From: Meghimatium bilineatum
Lineage: Eukaryota; Mollusca; Gastropoda; Stylommatophora; Philomycidae
Reading direction: 5' to 3'
Assembly: GCA_034231615.1 (NCBI GenBank)
Contig: CM067318.1
Location: 36,365,382 to 36,429,381, forward strand
DNA length: 64,000 nucleotides
Shown here: positions 12,530 through 24,439 of the stretch, in pieces
Position numbering within the stretch: position 1 is the stretch's first letter
Layout of the letters: each line of letters begins with the position of its first letter
Made by a program: the position numbers and the translations under genes
Notes under the pieces: model-generated
The model's database searches: none
Seen by the model: only the letters and a program-made list of their open reading frames with translations
Told to the model about the DNA's origin: nothing

Positions 12530-12840
12530 CATAAACCCATATCCAGTGAGGGTCGGGGGGTGTACTGTACTGCATTGGATGTGTAAACGCATAGTTTTCC
12601 CAGTGATTTCTATATTCAGTGATACAGATGACTGTGGGAAAAACCTGTCCAGTCTTTAATATTGTTTCCCATGTTTTTCTTTTGTCCCCTCCACTTCAAC
12701 CGTACCCTTCAAGGTTGTTAGTGACATATCGGCATAAATGTCCAAAATTTGCAAGCTAACGTTCTTGCATTATTGAAAGTTGTGATTCTTGTGAACCTTG
12801 AAGTTTCTCTACTTGATTATAGTCTGTCTTAGAGAATGCT
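12530..12840 (-). mobile_element. LINE 3' fragment, decayed
   Basis: The stretch CATAAACCCATATCCAGTGA and the following TGCATTGGATGT resemble the 3' termini of LINEs elsewhere in the window; minus-strand translation gives LKGTVEVEGTKEKHG-like residues. Several stops. It sits next to (TA)n tracts. Confidence 0.5.
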
Positions 12841-13095
12841 GAGATAAGTCTTCGTTTTTGGCACATAGACTTACTTAGCGAAAGTTGAAGTAAACTTTGG
12901 TTTTTTGAACAAACATTTATAATAGTCTGTCTTGGAGAATGTTGAAGGTATTTATTAAATCAGTATATTGAATGAAATATTCCTGAATGTATTTATTGTT
13001 TTAATCCAAGTTGTCATTTTGAGAACCGGTAAGAGACTTTATTATGAAAACTTTAACAGGATGTTACCAGCAACATACACTTGTATACTTTAGAG

Positions 13096-13454
<359 letters not shown>

Positions 13455-14004
13455 GTCTAGTAGCAGAGGAAACTATTATTGTTGTAAAACATTACTAATT
13501 TATAACCATCCACAGCTCGGCTGTGTAGAAATTATATCGCTTGTAAATTATGTAGATTATAAATAGCACACGAGAAAGTTATAACAGTTTCACACAGTGA
13601 TTGTCCATATTTCTGAGCCGGGCAAAGAATGCTTGTAAATGGTATTGTTATAATTGTAGCGAAAACTTCCGTTTGTCAATTTTCTAAAGGATGATAAGGT
13701 AAGACTGACACTGTTTAATAGATTTGACTTCATGGAATAATTGTGAAAATGCATCGATAGCTATAAATTGCGCTAAATAGTATGTGAGAAAGGCGGTAAG
13801 GTTACTTTATTAATGAAGAACCCAAAATACTAGCTATGTGTGTGAGTTCACCTTTTCGTATTTAGGTGTCTGGGTATTGAAAAGGTAAGGGATGTCGAGG
13901 TTCCGGTAATCATCTTATTAGCAATAAATATTAGCCACTAAATATTAGCAATATAAATAGTTGCTCTTATTCCATGCCTAACCTGTCCAAGTACCTCTGT
14001 GAAC

Positions 14005-14290
14005 TTCATAGAACATAGCAGCTATCCACAAACTCATAGAGAATGATAGAACTATAACTGAATTTCATAGAGAATTGCAGAAATCTAACTGGATTTCATA
14101 GAGAATGGCAGAACTGTAACTGGATTTCATAGAGAATGGCAGAACTGTAACTGGATTTCATAGAGAATGGCAGAACTGTAACTGGATTTCATAGAGAATG
14201 GCAGAAATCTAACTGGATTTCATACAGAAGAGCAGGACTATAACTGGATTTCATAAGGAAGAGCAGGCCTATAACTGGATTTCAAACAGT
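14005..14290. repeat. 31-bp minisatellite
   Basis: About 8-9 copies of GGATTTCATAGAGAATGGCA plus GAACTGTAACT; edges diverged. Confidence 0.95.
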
Positions 14291-14529
14291 GGACGTACAA
14301 AATGGCTGTCACGATTTGTGTTGGACGAAGAAGAAAAGTTGCGAATAATAATTTTTCCATTTATATAATATATTTTCACGTCTAATAGTTTAGTTAGTGA
14401 TAAATGAGAACAGATGGGCTACGGGAACACTTGTCTAGAAAGCAATATAAACGAAAAGAAGTCAAGAAAAGTATTACCAAGTTTGAACTACGAAGAAATG
14501 AACTCTCAACTATCATATTTCACAACGTT

Positions 14530-14668
14530 CGTTTTCAAGCTCCACTAGGTCTTTCTTGTAATAGGGCAATGGTCTTACTAGATTTCCAGCAGGATGTAGT
14601 TCAGAAAATATTGATGCGTTTGCCGCCTTTTTTTTTAAATTTGTGCCAATAGCTCGACACATCCGACT
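14530..14668 (-). mobile_element. SINE family B, decayed
   Basis: AATGGTCTTACTAGATTTCC and AGCAGGATGTAGTTCAGAAA, then TGCCAATAGCTCGACACATC match 38750-38840. The (TTC)n end is gone. Confidence 0.75.
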
Positions 14669-14679
14669 TTGGCTGTGGT

Positions 14680-15110
14680 CACTAATTTCAGTCTTTTACC
14701 AATTCCTTTTCTTGATAGCCTGCAAGTTTTGTTTATTTACTGCTGGACAAATATATATGTCTTGTGTTCTATATAACTATTTATTAACCTATATACGTAA
14801 CAATTGTTTTCAAAAGTCTGAATCCTTATGTGTGTCTGCATTGAGTGTCCGTTCACATCCATATAAAAGTATACTTAGCACTATCGATCTGAATAGATTG
14901 ATCTTTATTGAAATATATATATCTTAATTTTCCAAATTATATTGCAACCATGGCAGTCATTGCTATCTGGAATCTTAGCTTAATCTCATTTCCCGAGTCG
15001 CCGCCGTCATCACATATTTGGGACCCAAGATATTTGAAGGTTGTAACTTTTTCAAGTTTGTGACCGTTTAACCAGATATTCGTTGGATCTTGCTTGGTTT
15101 AACTAGTCAC
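14680..15110 (-). mobile_element. LINE RT/post-RT fragment, decayed
   Basis: Minus-strand pieces NIWLNGHKLEKVTTFKYLGS and ICDDGGDSGNEIKLRFQIAM match the RT-linker region of the LINE at 50 kb; several stops interrupt the remainder, which ends AGYQEKELVKD. It is an old fragment of the same broad family. Confidence 0.65.
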
Positions 15111-15139
15111 CAATATCTTATATATAAATCAATCAATCA

Positions 15140-15260
15140 ATAAACCCATAACCTTCAGGGTCGTAGGGGGGTACCACATTGGATGCCTCAGCAAACAGAG
15201 TCCTCCAGCGAATTCTATCCTCAGCGATGCGGATGAGTGTGGAAATATTTATCCATTGTA
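15140..15260 (-). mobile_element. LINE 3' terminus
   Basis: Contains the AACCTTCAGGGTCGTAGGGG and ACCACATTGGATG strings seen at the 3' ends of the LINE copies at 49.7, 39.8 and 48.9 kb, followed on the minus strand by the WRTL-type end of the ORF. Only about 120 bases remain. Confidence 0.65.
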
Positions 15261-15624
15261 GTATTTCAGTGGGCAAAAGGTTTAGCTAGTGGTGCCCATC
15301 TCCTCTTTATATATAAATAATGATCAACGAAAGTCACGGATGTAATTGAAATTGTCACGTTTGAAGGATTTTTTTAAATTCCGCTGGTATTCCTTATATG
15401 ACGTTGGTCTCAGTGAGGAGACCTGATAAAAGGGACACCACTAGGAGATATTGTATGACCTAGGTTAGCTACTATTCACTGGCTATGGTTTCTATCTGTT
15501 GATTTACATCTTAGACCTGTATGATGTTTAGACGTTTATATAAGCTGAGATCGGTCGTGGTTGTAAAATACAAGACCACATACAGATTCAAACGTAATAT
15601 CTGGAGAAAATAGAATAGGATATT

Positions 15625-15965
15625 TCATCATCATCTTCGGGTGCCATGCCGGATGGCGTAAGCGATCATGACTCTCCACAGCTCCCTGTCTACAGTATTA
15701 TGTATCAAGGTCATTGTTGTTTCCCTGCCGTGCCAGGTTGTCAAAACGTCTAATATTTTCTCACGTTGTCGCCCTCTGTCTCTGCTGCCTTCAGTTGTGC
15801 ATGTTGTGACTATGTTCTTCAAACCTTCCTGTCTCATGAAGTGACCAACAAAAGAAGATTGCCTTTTTCTTATATTATTGATTAAGGTCCGTTTCGAATT
15901 GACTCTTTCAACACCTCTTACATTAGTTTCTCTGGCAGTCCATGGTATTCTCAACATTCTTCTAT
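15625..15965 (-). mobile_element. LINE 3' fragment, RDRGRQREKI family
   Basis: Minus-strand frame of 108 codons: MLRIPWTARETN, RKRQSSFVGHFMRQEGLKNI, EGSRDRGRQREKILDVLTTW, then DRELWRVMIAYAIRHGTRR near a stop. This tail defines a LINE family also present at 41.3, 46.4 and 58 kb. Confidence 0.8.
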
Positions 15966-16194
15966 CTATAGAATCAGATCTCTACATGATATTTAGTACC
16001 CTTAAATTAGTAACTAAGATAGTAATAAGGAGTACACCCCCCCCCCCCATTCAATATATGTTTTCTATCCCAAAAATCCTGAATAATCCCACAAAAAAAG
16101 GAAGTAATTAGCTTTATTTAAATGGAAAACACTCCGTCACTATCTTCCTGTTGACATCTCAAGGCCCAGATAAAGGCATTTATAAAGGTAGATA

Positions 16195-16915
16195 TATCAG
16201 GAACATGAATACATGGATATAACCGGGATATACATATGTGGCCCGTGGATATATGATTAGTGGATATAACAGGGAAAACATGGATTGAAGTATGTGGGAC
16301 TGATAGTGGATATAACAAAAACACGGATTGATGCAGGTGGGAATGATAGTGGATGTAACAGAAAACATGAATTGAAGCAGGTGGGAATGATAGCGGATAT
16401 AACACGGAAAATCTAGATTGAAGCAGGTGGGATGATAGTGGATATAACAAGGAAAATCTGGATTGAAGCAGGTGGGATGATAGTGGATATAACAAGGAAA
16501 ATCTAGATTGAAGTATGTGGGACTGATATTGGATATAACAAAAACATGGATTGAAGCAGGTGGGAATGATAGTGGATGTAACAGAAAACATGGATTGAAG
16601 CAGGTGGGAATGATAGTGGATGTAACAGAAAACATGGATTGAAGCAGGTGGGAATGATAGCGGATATAACACGGAAAATCTAGATTGAAGCAGGTGGGAT
16701 GATAGTGGATATAACACGGAAAATGTGGATTGAAGCAGGTGGGATTGATAGTGGATATAACAAGGAAAATCTGGATTGAAGCAGGTGGGATTGATAGTGG
16801 ATATAACAAGGAAAATCTGGATTGAAGCAGGTGGGATTGATAGTGGATATAACAGGGAAAACATGTATTGAAATATGTGGGACTGATAGTGGATATAACA
16901 AGGAAAATATGTGAT
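16195..16915. repeat. 46-bp minisatellite
   Basis: About 15 copies with GATTGAAGCAGGTGGGA, TGATAGTGGATATAACA and AGGAAAATCT. The long open frames on the minus strand are repeat artefacts. Related GTAGCAGG units continue to about 17035. Confidence 0.96.
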
Positions 16916-17029
16916 AATAATCATCATTAAACCCATAACCAGGGTAGCAGGCTTCAGGGTAGCAGGCTTCAGTGTAGCAGGTGTCACGGTAGTAGGGGAG
17001 TCACGGTAGTAGGGGTGCCACGGTAGTAG

Positions 17030-17290
17030 ATGTGCCACTAGGAAACTTTATACACAAACAATCCGCCTTGCCTCACTTTGTTGAATCTTTTGAGAGTGAG
17101 GAATTTTTACTCCTGTCCATTCTTCATGCTTTAATATTATCAATCTAGATTTTCTGTTGTTTTCTTCCATCCTCAACAACCCCTTCATAATATTTGTGGA
17201 AGGAAACTATGCCCCATCACATGACCAAAATACACATATTTATGATGTTTCACCACTACCATTAAGTCATTATTATTGAACTGCAAGAGT
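17030..17290 (-). mobile_element. LINE 3' fragment, decayed
   Basis: Minus-strand pieces YVYFGHVMGHSFLP and GWKKTTENLD match the WFGHV ... GTVEGGRKK tail of the LINE families in this window. It directly follows a 46-bp tandem array. Confidence 0.5.
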
Positions 17291-17588
17291 ATTTATTGTG
17301 TTTCTCACGAATGTGTTGGTCCTATGTCATGTTTTATGGGCGTGCAATGCTTATGTTTAAAATTTCTTTAACATTACCCACCTATTCGCTCGCCGCCATT
17401 CCCCTCCCCTTTTTACAGGCTTGAACTGGTGATACTACATATTATTGTCAAACCCCTACATTTGTTTTGAAAAAAAGTAACCAAGAATCACTGTTAATTA
17501 AAATAGTTGTAGCTATAATGTATCATTCTTTAATAATTTCCGTTATATATCAATCACAGTGAAATTTCTAATTATTTTCCATAAATCT

Positions 17589-17641
17589 TGTTGCCACATA
17601 AACCTTCTTGCCACATAAACCTTCTTGCCACATAAACCTTC
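17589..17641. repeat. 17-bp triplication
   Basis: TTGCCACATAAACCTTC three times, immediately before the 42-bp array. Confidence 0.9.
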
Positions 17642-17647
17642 TTGTCA

Positions 17648-17910
17648 GACTTGATCAAAGACGGTAACGAAATCGACGAAGTTATGATATATTTCATCAA
17701 AGACCGTATTGAAATCAATGAAGTTATTATATATTTCATCAAAGACCGTATTTAAATCGATGAAGTTATGATATATTTCATCAAAGACCGTATTGAAATC
17801 AATGAAGTTATGATATATTTCATCAAAGATCGTATTGAAATCAATGAAGTTATGATATATTTCATCAAAGACCGTATTGAAATCAATGAAGTTATGATAG
17901 ATTTCAAGCT
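17648..17910. repeat. 42-bp minisatellite
   Basis: About 6 copies of CATCAAAGACCGTATTGAAA, TCAATGAAGTTATGATATAT and TT. Confidence 0.96.
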
Positions 17911-18124
17911 GATAATAGTCTTATTCAATGTTTTCTAGATTAATTTATGTGCAGTCGACAATTTTAGACTGTGTCTATTCGGCGTTCATTGATATACGGC
18001 TTCGTGGCGGTCTACTTAGACGTCTATGTTCACAGTCCTGTCTTGATGTTTCATACCATCATTAATCATTCCTTTCGCAATAATTTTTTTTTTAAATTAT
18101 CGCTGTATACCCCTGAATAGTGGT

Positions 18125-18512
18125 TAGGATTTCACCAGTGGCAAATAAGATCAACGCCTTCGAGCTGAAATGCTACAGAAGGATACTTAGAATATCATGG
18201 AATGAAAAAATAAGAAACTCAGATATTATAAACACATTGAAGACTCCAGAGTGTTGGTTACCGAACACAATAACAAAAAGAAAACTACGCCTGTTTGGTC
18301 ATATAAAGAGACACAACTGTTAGGAAGACGAATAATTGAGGGAAGAGTACCTGGGAGGAGAAAGGGCAGGACAAGAAGACGATGGACTGACGACATTAAA
18401 GATAACATGAATACATCGCTAGAAAATGCAAGCCGCATCGCTCAAGACAGAGAGGGGTTCAGAGAGTTCATTTGGAAGACAAAGTTCTGGAAGGAATACG
18501 TTCCATGACACC
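18125..18512 (+). mobile_element. LINE 3' fragment upstream of the intact LINE
   Basis: One frame reads KINAFELKCYRRILRISWNE and TITKRKLRLFGHIKRH; after a frameshift near 18300 another reads GRRKGRTRRRWTDDIKDNMN and ASRIAQDREGFREFIWKTKF. This is the typical post-RT tail of an endonuclease LINE. Confidence 0.75.
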
Positions 18513-18650
18513 CCTTTATGCTTTGCAGTGTCAGGCGTAGAAGAGTTCTCTGGCGACGACCTTTTTGTGTACTTCATACGTGTTTGTTTTCGTGGACTCT
18601 TTTATTTCCGTAATCCAATTTTTGCATAGACCATAGTCCTGCCCAAGTAA
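18512..18650 (-). repeat. interspersed element, mate of 50905-51065
   Basis: The reverse complement of this stretch matches the plus strand at about 50905-51065 over roughly 140 bases, including AATGGATTAC-like, CGACGAAAACAAACA-like and CCAGAGAACTCTTCTA segments. Two diverged copies of one repeat, class unknown; no coding content and no clear ends. Confidence 0.6.
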
Positions 18651-18654
18651 GCAG

Positions 18655-21600
18655 AGTGCTGAAGACGGAGGCATCCAGCCAAAAGGCGCACAGATAATCA
18701 GGATGCCACGCACAAAATACAATGGAAACATGTCTACATCTATAAATAGTTATGGTGCCTGCCCTGTGGCGGTCGTTCAGGCAGGGACGGTGCCGGGCCC
18801 TATACCTCGAAAGGGCCCAACCTCAGTTACTGAAAGTCCTTCTCAATTGCCTCGAGGAGCCAGGAGGCAAGGGAATAGAGCTACTGGCCAAACAAACTTT
18901 AAACGACCAATAAAAATAATGCACTGGAATGCTGAGGGTGTCAGCAGTAAAAGAGATGGATACAGCAAAAAATTGGAACTTGATAATGTCCTCAGTGAAG
19001 AACAAGTTAATATATGCTGTATCCAAGAAACACACCTCAGCAGCGACATAGCCTTCAAAATCAGAGGCTACCAGTGCTACCGATCTGACCGAAAGGACAG
19101 GCGAAAGGGTGGAATTCTGACACGTGTTAAAAACAATATCAGCGCATGTCAGCTGGAAGTATATATGGAAGGGGCAGAATACCAGATGCTCCACCTAAAA
19201 GCAGACAGTTCAGAATTCCATCTCCTGAACTACTACTGTCCAAATGATAAACCATTGGCACTAGACACAATTCCAGATAAAGAGAGACTTATGGTGTGTG
19301 GTGACTTCAACAGCCACTCTCAGAGCTGGGGCTACGATCATATCGACAAGAGAGGTGAGGAACTTGAGAGCTGGCAGGATGAAAATAATCTCATCCTTAT
19401 TAACCAGCCAGCTGACTCACCAACCTTCTACTCGAGAGCATGGCACACCACCTCTACACCAGATCTGGCATTCCACTCACCAGGCCTGGAATGGAACATT
19501 ACACGTGTCGTTGGAAAGCAGCTTGGGGGTAGTGACCACAGGCCAGTATTTCTGGAAATCCACAATGAATTTACCAAGGACAGCAGCACGCTCACTAGGT
19601 GGAACTATAAGAGGGCAGACTGCAAAAACTACAAACCCTACTGGAATGATGAACTGGAAAAGCTGCAAAATGAGATGGAAACATCTAGACAGCAGGCTGA
19701 GAACAGACCTAGCCAAGAACATCACAACAAATATCACCAAACAAAGGCTAAATTTCAAAGAGGCAAGTTACAAGCCAGACGGAGTAGCTGGAAAGATAAA
19801 ACATAGTCGCTGAACCTAGAAAGAGATACTAGGAAATTATGGAAACTTGTAAAACAACTAAATGATGAAGGTACAGGGAGAAATACCAGGATCACACTTT
19901 ATAAAGATAGAAACATTTTAACAGGTAAACATGCAGCTGATTACTTTGCAGATTCCTTTGCAGAAGATAATAACATCAAAGTCAGCCCAGACAAACAACA
20001 AGAGGTTCGAGAGAACCAGAAAAACATTGGACAAGGCGAACCTATACCTGAAGTCATGGAGGCACCAATCACAATAAGAGAACTGGAGCATGCAATATCC
20101 AAATTGAAAATGAAAAAGTCCCCTGGAGCTGATGGAGTGTCCAATGAAATGATTAGAAACCTGAGAATTGCAGCAAGAGCAAAGCTACTGCAGATCTTTA
20201 ACACAAGCTGGTCCACGGGTAATGTACCACAGGCGTGGAGAGAAGCAATAATGATACCACTCCTCAAATCAGGAAAAGATGGCAACACAGTCTCCAACTA
20301 CAGGCCCATCAGCCTCACAAGCTGTCTATGCAAAACAATGGAACGCATTATCAATCTTAGGATGCAGTGGTACCTTGAAAGTGAAAACCTTCTGGTATCA
20401 CAGCAAGCAGGTTTCAGACAGTGCTACTCTACTGAAGATCAGGCAACCTACCTCTCCCAAGATATTGAGGATGCCTTCCAAGAAAAGAAACTGGTACTAG
20501 CAGCATGGATAGACCTCAGGAAAGCATTTGATAAGGTCTGGAAAGAAGGGCTCCTAAAGAAATTGCGAAATTGCAGGGTTAGCTCAAGAATGTAACAATG
20601 GGTAAAAACATACCTGCATAATAGATGAGCCAGGGTACAATTAGATGGTCGCAAGAGCAAGAAAGTTATACTGCGTCATGGAGTCCCCCAGGGAGGAGTC
20701 CTGTCACCCACACTTTTCTTGGTTTACATCAATGACCTAGTTGCTGAACTACCACATGGGATCAAAGTGGCAATGTATGCTGACGACCTGGTGATCTGGT
20801 GCACAGAAGAACATGCGACAGTGGCCACTAAACAAATACAAAGAGCTATCGATGCCCTAACCTTATGGGCTAATAGATGGTGCGTCAGCATTAACACAGA
20901 TAAGTGCAGCACTACACTTTTTACCCTCTCACCAAAACAAAAAGACGGTCATATCAAAATAGATGGAGAGATCTTGAAAGAAGACAAACAACCCACATAC
21001 CACGGAGTTACTTTTGATAATAAACTGACATGGAAGCAGCACATAAACAAAGCAACAACAAAAGCCAGGAGGATGTTAGCTATCCTGAGAAAACTAAGTG
21101 GAACCACATGGGGAGCCAGTGGGAATATACTCAGTAAAGTTTACCAGCAAGGCATAAGACCACACCTGGAATATGGTTCAGCAGCATGGTGTCCTGCATC
21201 AAACACCACATTACAAGATCTAGATAAAGTGCAAAACCAGGCACTTAGAATAATGTTGGGAGCAATGAAATCAACACCCATAGCAGAGATGCAGAAAATG
21301 GGAAGAATGCAAACACTTGGCGAACGCAGAGACACAAAAGTACTAATTCAGACAGAAAAGTTTCAGTGTATGCCAAGTCATCCAATGAAGGAAAGATTCC
21401 AAAATCTAGCAATGGGACGACTGAAAAGAAGCAGCTTTATCCATCAAGCTAAACGACTCTGCAGACAACTTACAGACCTACCTGAAGTTGACAGCCCCTT
21501 AAGGCCTGTACCAGAACAAACCCCGTGGAGTGAAAGGCATGGAATGCCAATATACATTCAGACCCATGTGAAAGGAATACTAAGCGAGGACGAACAGAAC

Positions 21601-22465
21601 AGTATGCAGCGAAGGACAGTCACCCTCAGTTTCCTGGATGAGGAATATCCACAAGATATATGGGTCAGAGTGTACACAGATGGGTCAGCACAGAATGCCG
21701 TGAGGAATGGAGGTGCAGGTGTATATATAGAATATCCACACAAGCCTAGAGATACAATCAGAACACCGACAGGAAAATTCTGCAATAATTATGATGCAGA
21801 AATCCAGGCAATTAGTGTGGCAGCTAAAAAACTGCTGAACTCCAACTCTGACCTACAGTCTGTGGTATTCCTGACAGATGCAAGGTCAGTGCTTCAAGCT
21901 CTCCAGTCTGAAAAACTAACAGACTTGAAAAAACTACTTAGCGAATTGTCTTACCAGTATAGGGTAACCATGCAGTGGATACCCTCTCACTGTGGAATAC
22001 CAGGAGATGAAAAAGCAGACCAACTGGCTAAGGAAGGTGCTGCCGAAGACCAACCAGATATACCAATCACCTACCATCAGAAAAAACAGATGATCAAGTC
22101 AATAAGAAAGCCACAAACACCAACACAAGATGACTATCATATTATGAACAGACCAGAACAAGTTATTATTCTACGTCTCAGAACAGGACACAACTGACTC
22201 CGCAGTCACATGTATACAAAGTTCAAGATTGGCAACACAGCCATGTGTACATGTGGACAGGCAGCACAGAGTGCCAAACATATACTTCAAGAGTGTTCTG
22301 AACATGAAACGCTGAGGCAGACATATTGGCCAGAGGAAACAACACTGGAATCAAAACTCTATGAGACACTGTATGAACTACAATAGACAGTGAGTTTTAT
22401 TAAGGAGACAGAATTACAGATATAGACATGTTTCAAGTGAACAAAAGAAGAAGAAGAAGAAGATT
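18655..22465 (+). mobile_element. near-full-length RNase H-bearing LINE, five stop codons
   Basis: A non-LTR retrotransposon whose single long frame runs from an ATG at 18703 to a stop at 22423, about 1240 codons. Endonuclease domain (to about codon 290): NAEGVSS, QETHL, GDFNSHS and GSDHRPV. Reverse transcriptase (about codons 450-840): SPGADGVSNEM, NYRPISLTS, QAGFR, GVPQGGVLSPTLF and the catalytic YADD (within MYADDLVIW). RNase H (about codons 985-1115): VYTDGSA, AEIQAI, TDARSVLQAL and WIPSHCGIPGDEKADQLA. A C-terminal Cys/His cluster, CTCGQAAQSAKHILQEC, follows. RNase H after RT places it in the I/Nimb/Jockey part of LINE diversity. The frame is broken only by stops at 19804, 20593, 20626, 22195 and 22384, with no frameshift, so it is dead but fairly young. 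No ORF1 was recognised; the 3' end is (AAG)n. The 5' boundary is approximate. Confidence 0.9.
18703..22425 (+). pseudogene. LINE ORF2 (endonuclease-RT-RNase H) pseudogene
   Basis: Coding frame of the LINE above, listed separately because it is the longest coding frame in the window. All catalytic motifs (endonuclease GDFNSHS and SDHRPV, RT YADD, RNase H D-E-D residues in YTDGSA, AEIQ and TDARS) are intact. Five in-frame stops remove function: a TAG at 19804, TAA at 20593, TGA at 20626 and 22195 (both could be CGA-to-TGA changes) and TAG at 22384. The ATG at 18703 is the first in frame; the N-terminal 60 residues before the endonuclease are Gly/Pro/Ser-rich and match nothing I know. Confidence 0.88.
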
Positions 22466-22466
22466 T

Positions 22467-22556
22467 TTTTTGGACGTGGTTTCGAACTTGGCACGCTGTA
22501 ACCCTGTGATAGAAAGCAAGCTCACTATCAATTAGGCTTTTGCGCTCCTCAAATGG
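22467..22556 (-). mobile_element. tRNA-derived SINE head, fragment
   Basis: The reverse complement reads AGGAGCGCAAAAGCCTAATT, GATAGTGAGCTTGCTTTCTA and the B-box-like AGTTCGAAACC, closely matching 48598-48675. It lies directly after the LINE tail. Confidence 0.78.
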
Positions 22557-22648
22557 AGACTTTAATCCCTTATTAAAAAAACAAAAAAACAAACGTTACT
22601 CATTGGAATTTTCACCAGTGCTTCTATGTCATAGGCATGTATATGCTT

Positions 22649-22692
22649 GGTTGCTGATCCAACCGTCCTTGGGCTCATGCCCTTTGACCCAA
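22649..22692 (-). repeat. 43-bp interspersed motif, copy 2
   Basis: GGTTGCTGATCCAACCGTCC and GGGCTCATGCCCTTTGACCC, matching 1358-1400. It lies next to the 22720 MITE. Confidence 0.75.
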
Positions 22693-22719
22693 TTCCATTG
22701 TGTAATATATGCATCTGGG

Positions 22720-23028
22720 TACAATACAAGAATCAGTGGACAAATCACGTGACAACATAGCAACTATTTAATTTCATATGCTATTGCACTATCTCGGAAA
22801 CTTAAAAAGTCGTAACTTAAAATACCGATCAATCTATTTGCGCGCAATGAACTGGCCATCCAACTCCCACTCAGTGTGCAGAGCGAATGTCGTGTGGTCA
22901 GGGGCTATCATCGCGCAACGTGTCGAATATTGGATGCGTCGGTATATGCGTCTTTATCGGAATTTCATTCCGTTTAATTATGTTTGCTATTTGTTCCGTA
23001 AAACCTGTCCACTGATTCTTGTATTGTA
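22720..23028. mobile_element. MITE with 23-bp perfect inverted repeats
   Basis: The first 23 bases (TACAATACAAGAATCAGTGG plus three) are repeated exactly in inverted form at 23006-23028. The terminal TA on each side could be the TA target duplication of Tc1/mariner-type elements. No transposase was seen in the 309 bp. Family not recognised. Confidence 0.85.
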
Positions 23029-23104
23029 AATGAATGTGTTTGTTGTGCATTTCTATAAATGTGTGAAGGATGTCTAAAATAAATAAATTGGGAAATATTA
23101 ATCC

Positions 23105-24235
23105 ATGTTACGGTATTTCCTTTTTGATATCTGCCCATGTTTCGGTATTTCTATTTTGATATCTGCCCATGTTTCGGTATTTCTATTTTGATATCTGCCC
23201 ATGTTTCGGTATTTCTATTTTGATATCTGCCCATGTTTCGGTATTTCTATTTTGATATCTGCCCATGTTTCGGTATTTCTATTTTGATATCTGCCCATGT
23301 TTCGGTATTTCTATTTTGATATTTGCCCATGTTTCGGTATTTCTATTTTGATATCTGCCCATGTTTCGGTATTTCTATTTTGATATCTGCCCATGTTTCG
23401 GTATTTCTATTTTGATATTTGCCCATGTTTCGGTATTTCTATTTTGATATCTGCCCATGTTTCGGTATTTCTATTTTGATATCTGCCCATGTTTCGGTAT
23501 TTCTATTTTGATATTTGCCCATGTTTCGGTATTTCTATTTTGATATCTGCCCATGTTTCGGTATTTCTATTTTGATATCTGCCCATGTTTCGGTATTTCT
23601 ATTTTGATATTTGCCCATGTTTAGGTATATCTATTTTGATATCTGCCCATGTTTCGGTATTTCTATTTTGATATTTGCCCATGTTTCGGTATTTCTATTT
23701 TGATATCTGCCCATGTTTCGGTATTTCTATTTTGATATCTGCCCATGTTTCGGTATTTCTATTTTGATATCTGCCCATGTTTCGGTATTTCTATTTTGAT
23801 ATTTGCCCATGTTTCGGCATTTCTATTTTGATATATGCCCATCTTTCGGCATTTCTATATTGATATCTGCTCATGTTTCGATATTTCTATTTTGATATTT
23901 GCCCATGTTTCGGTATTTCTATTTTGATATTTGCCCATGTTTCGGTATTTCTATTTTGATATCTGCCCATGTTTCGGCATTTCTATATTTATATCTGCTC
24001 ATGTTTCGGCATTTCTATATTTATATCTGCTCATGTTTCGGTATTTCTATATTGATATCTGCTCATGTTTCGGTATTTCTATTTTGATAACTGCCCACGT
24101 TTCGGTATTTCTATTTTGATAACTGCCCATGTTTTGGTATTTCTATTTTGATAACTGCCCATGTTTCGGTATTTCTTTTTTGATATCTGCCCATGTTTCG
24201 GTATTTCTATTTTGATATCTGCCCATTTTTCGTTT
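23105..24235. repeat. 32-bp satellite, about 35 copies
   Basis: Unit TGATATCTGCCCATGTTTCG plus GTATTTCTATTT. Very uniform in the middle, with TCT/TTT and GTA/GCA variants, diverging at 23830-24180. It ends about 500 bases before the first visible MYRF exon. Confidence 0.98.
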
Positions 24236-24439
24236 TTATTGTAAATTTAAAAGCTCATAAGATTCGTTCAATTTTTTTTTTCCGGAACCCACTCAGGAGT
24301 TCGTTAACTACATTTTAAGAACCGCTATCCTAGACAATTGTTATGGGCTTAAGCTCCACTTTCTAAAACAATGTGTTGTACTTCATAAGTTCAATAACTC
24401 TAAAACAGTTAGTGATCGGACACCATGGCACTCCGAATA

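Noticed and set aside
16118..17038. 306-codon frame on the minus strand rich in YPLSFPPASIH
   Set aside because: Follows the 46-bp minisatellite in shifting frames; ends in a LINE remnant.
24260..24345. MITE suggested by the GAACCCACTC and AAGAACCGCTATCC phrases
   Set aside because: No matching inverted partner or target duplication found.
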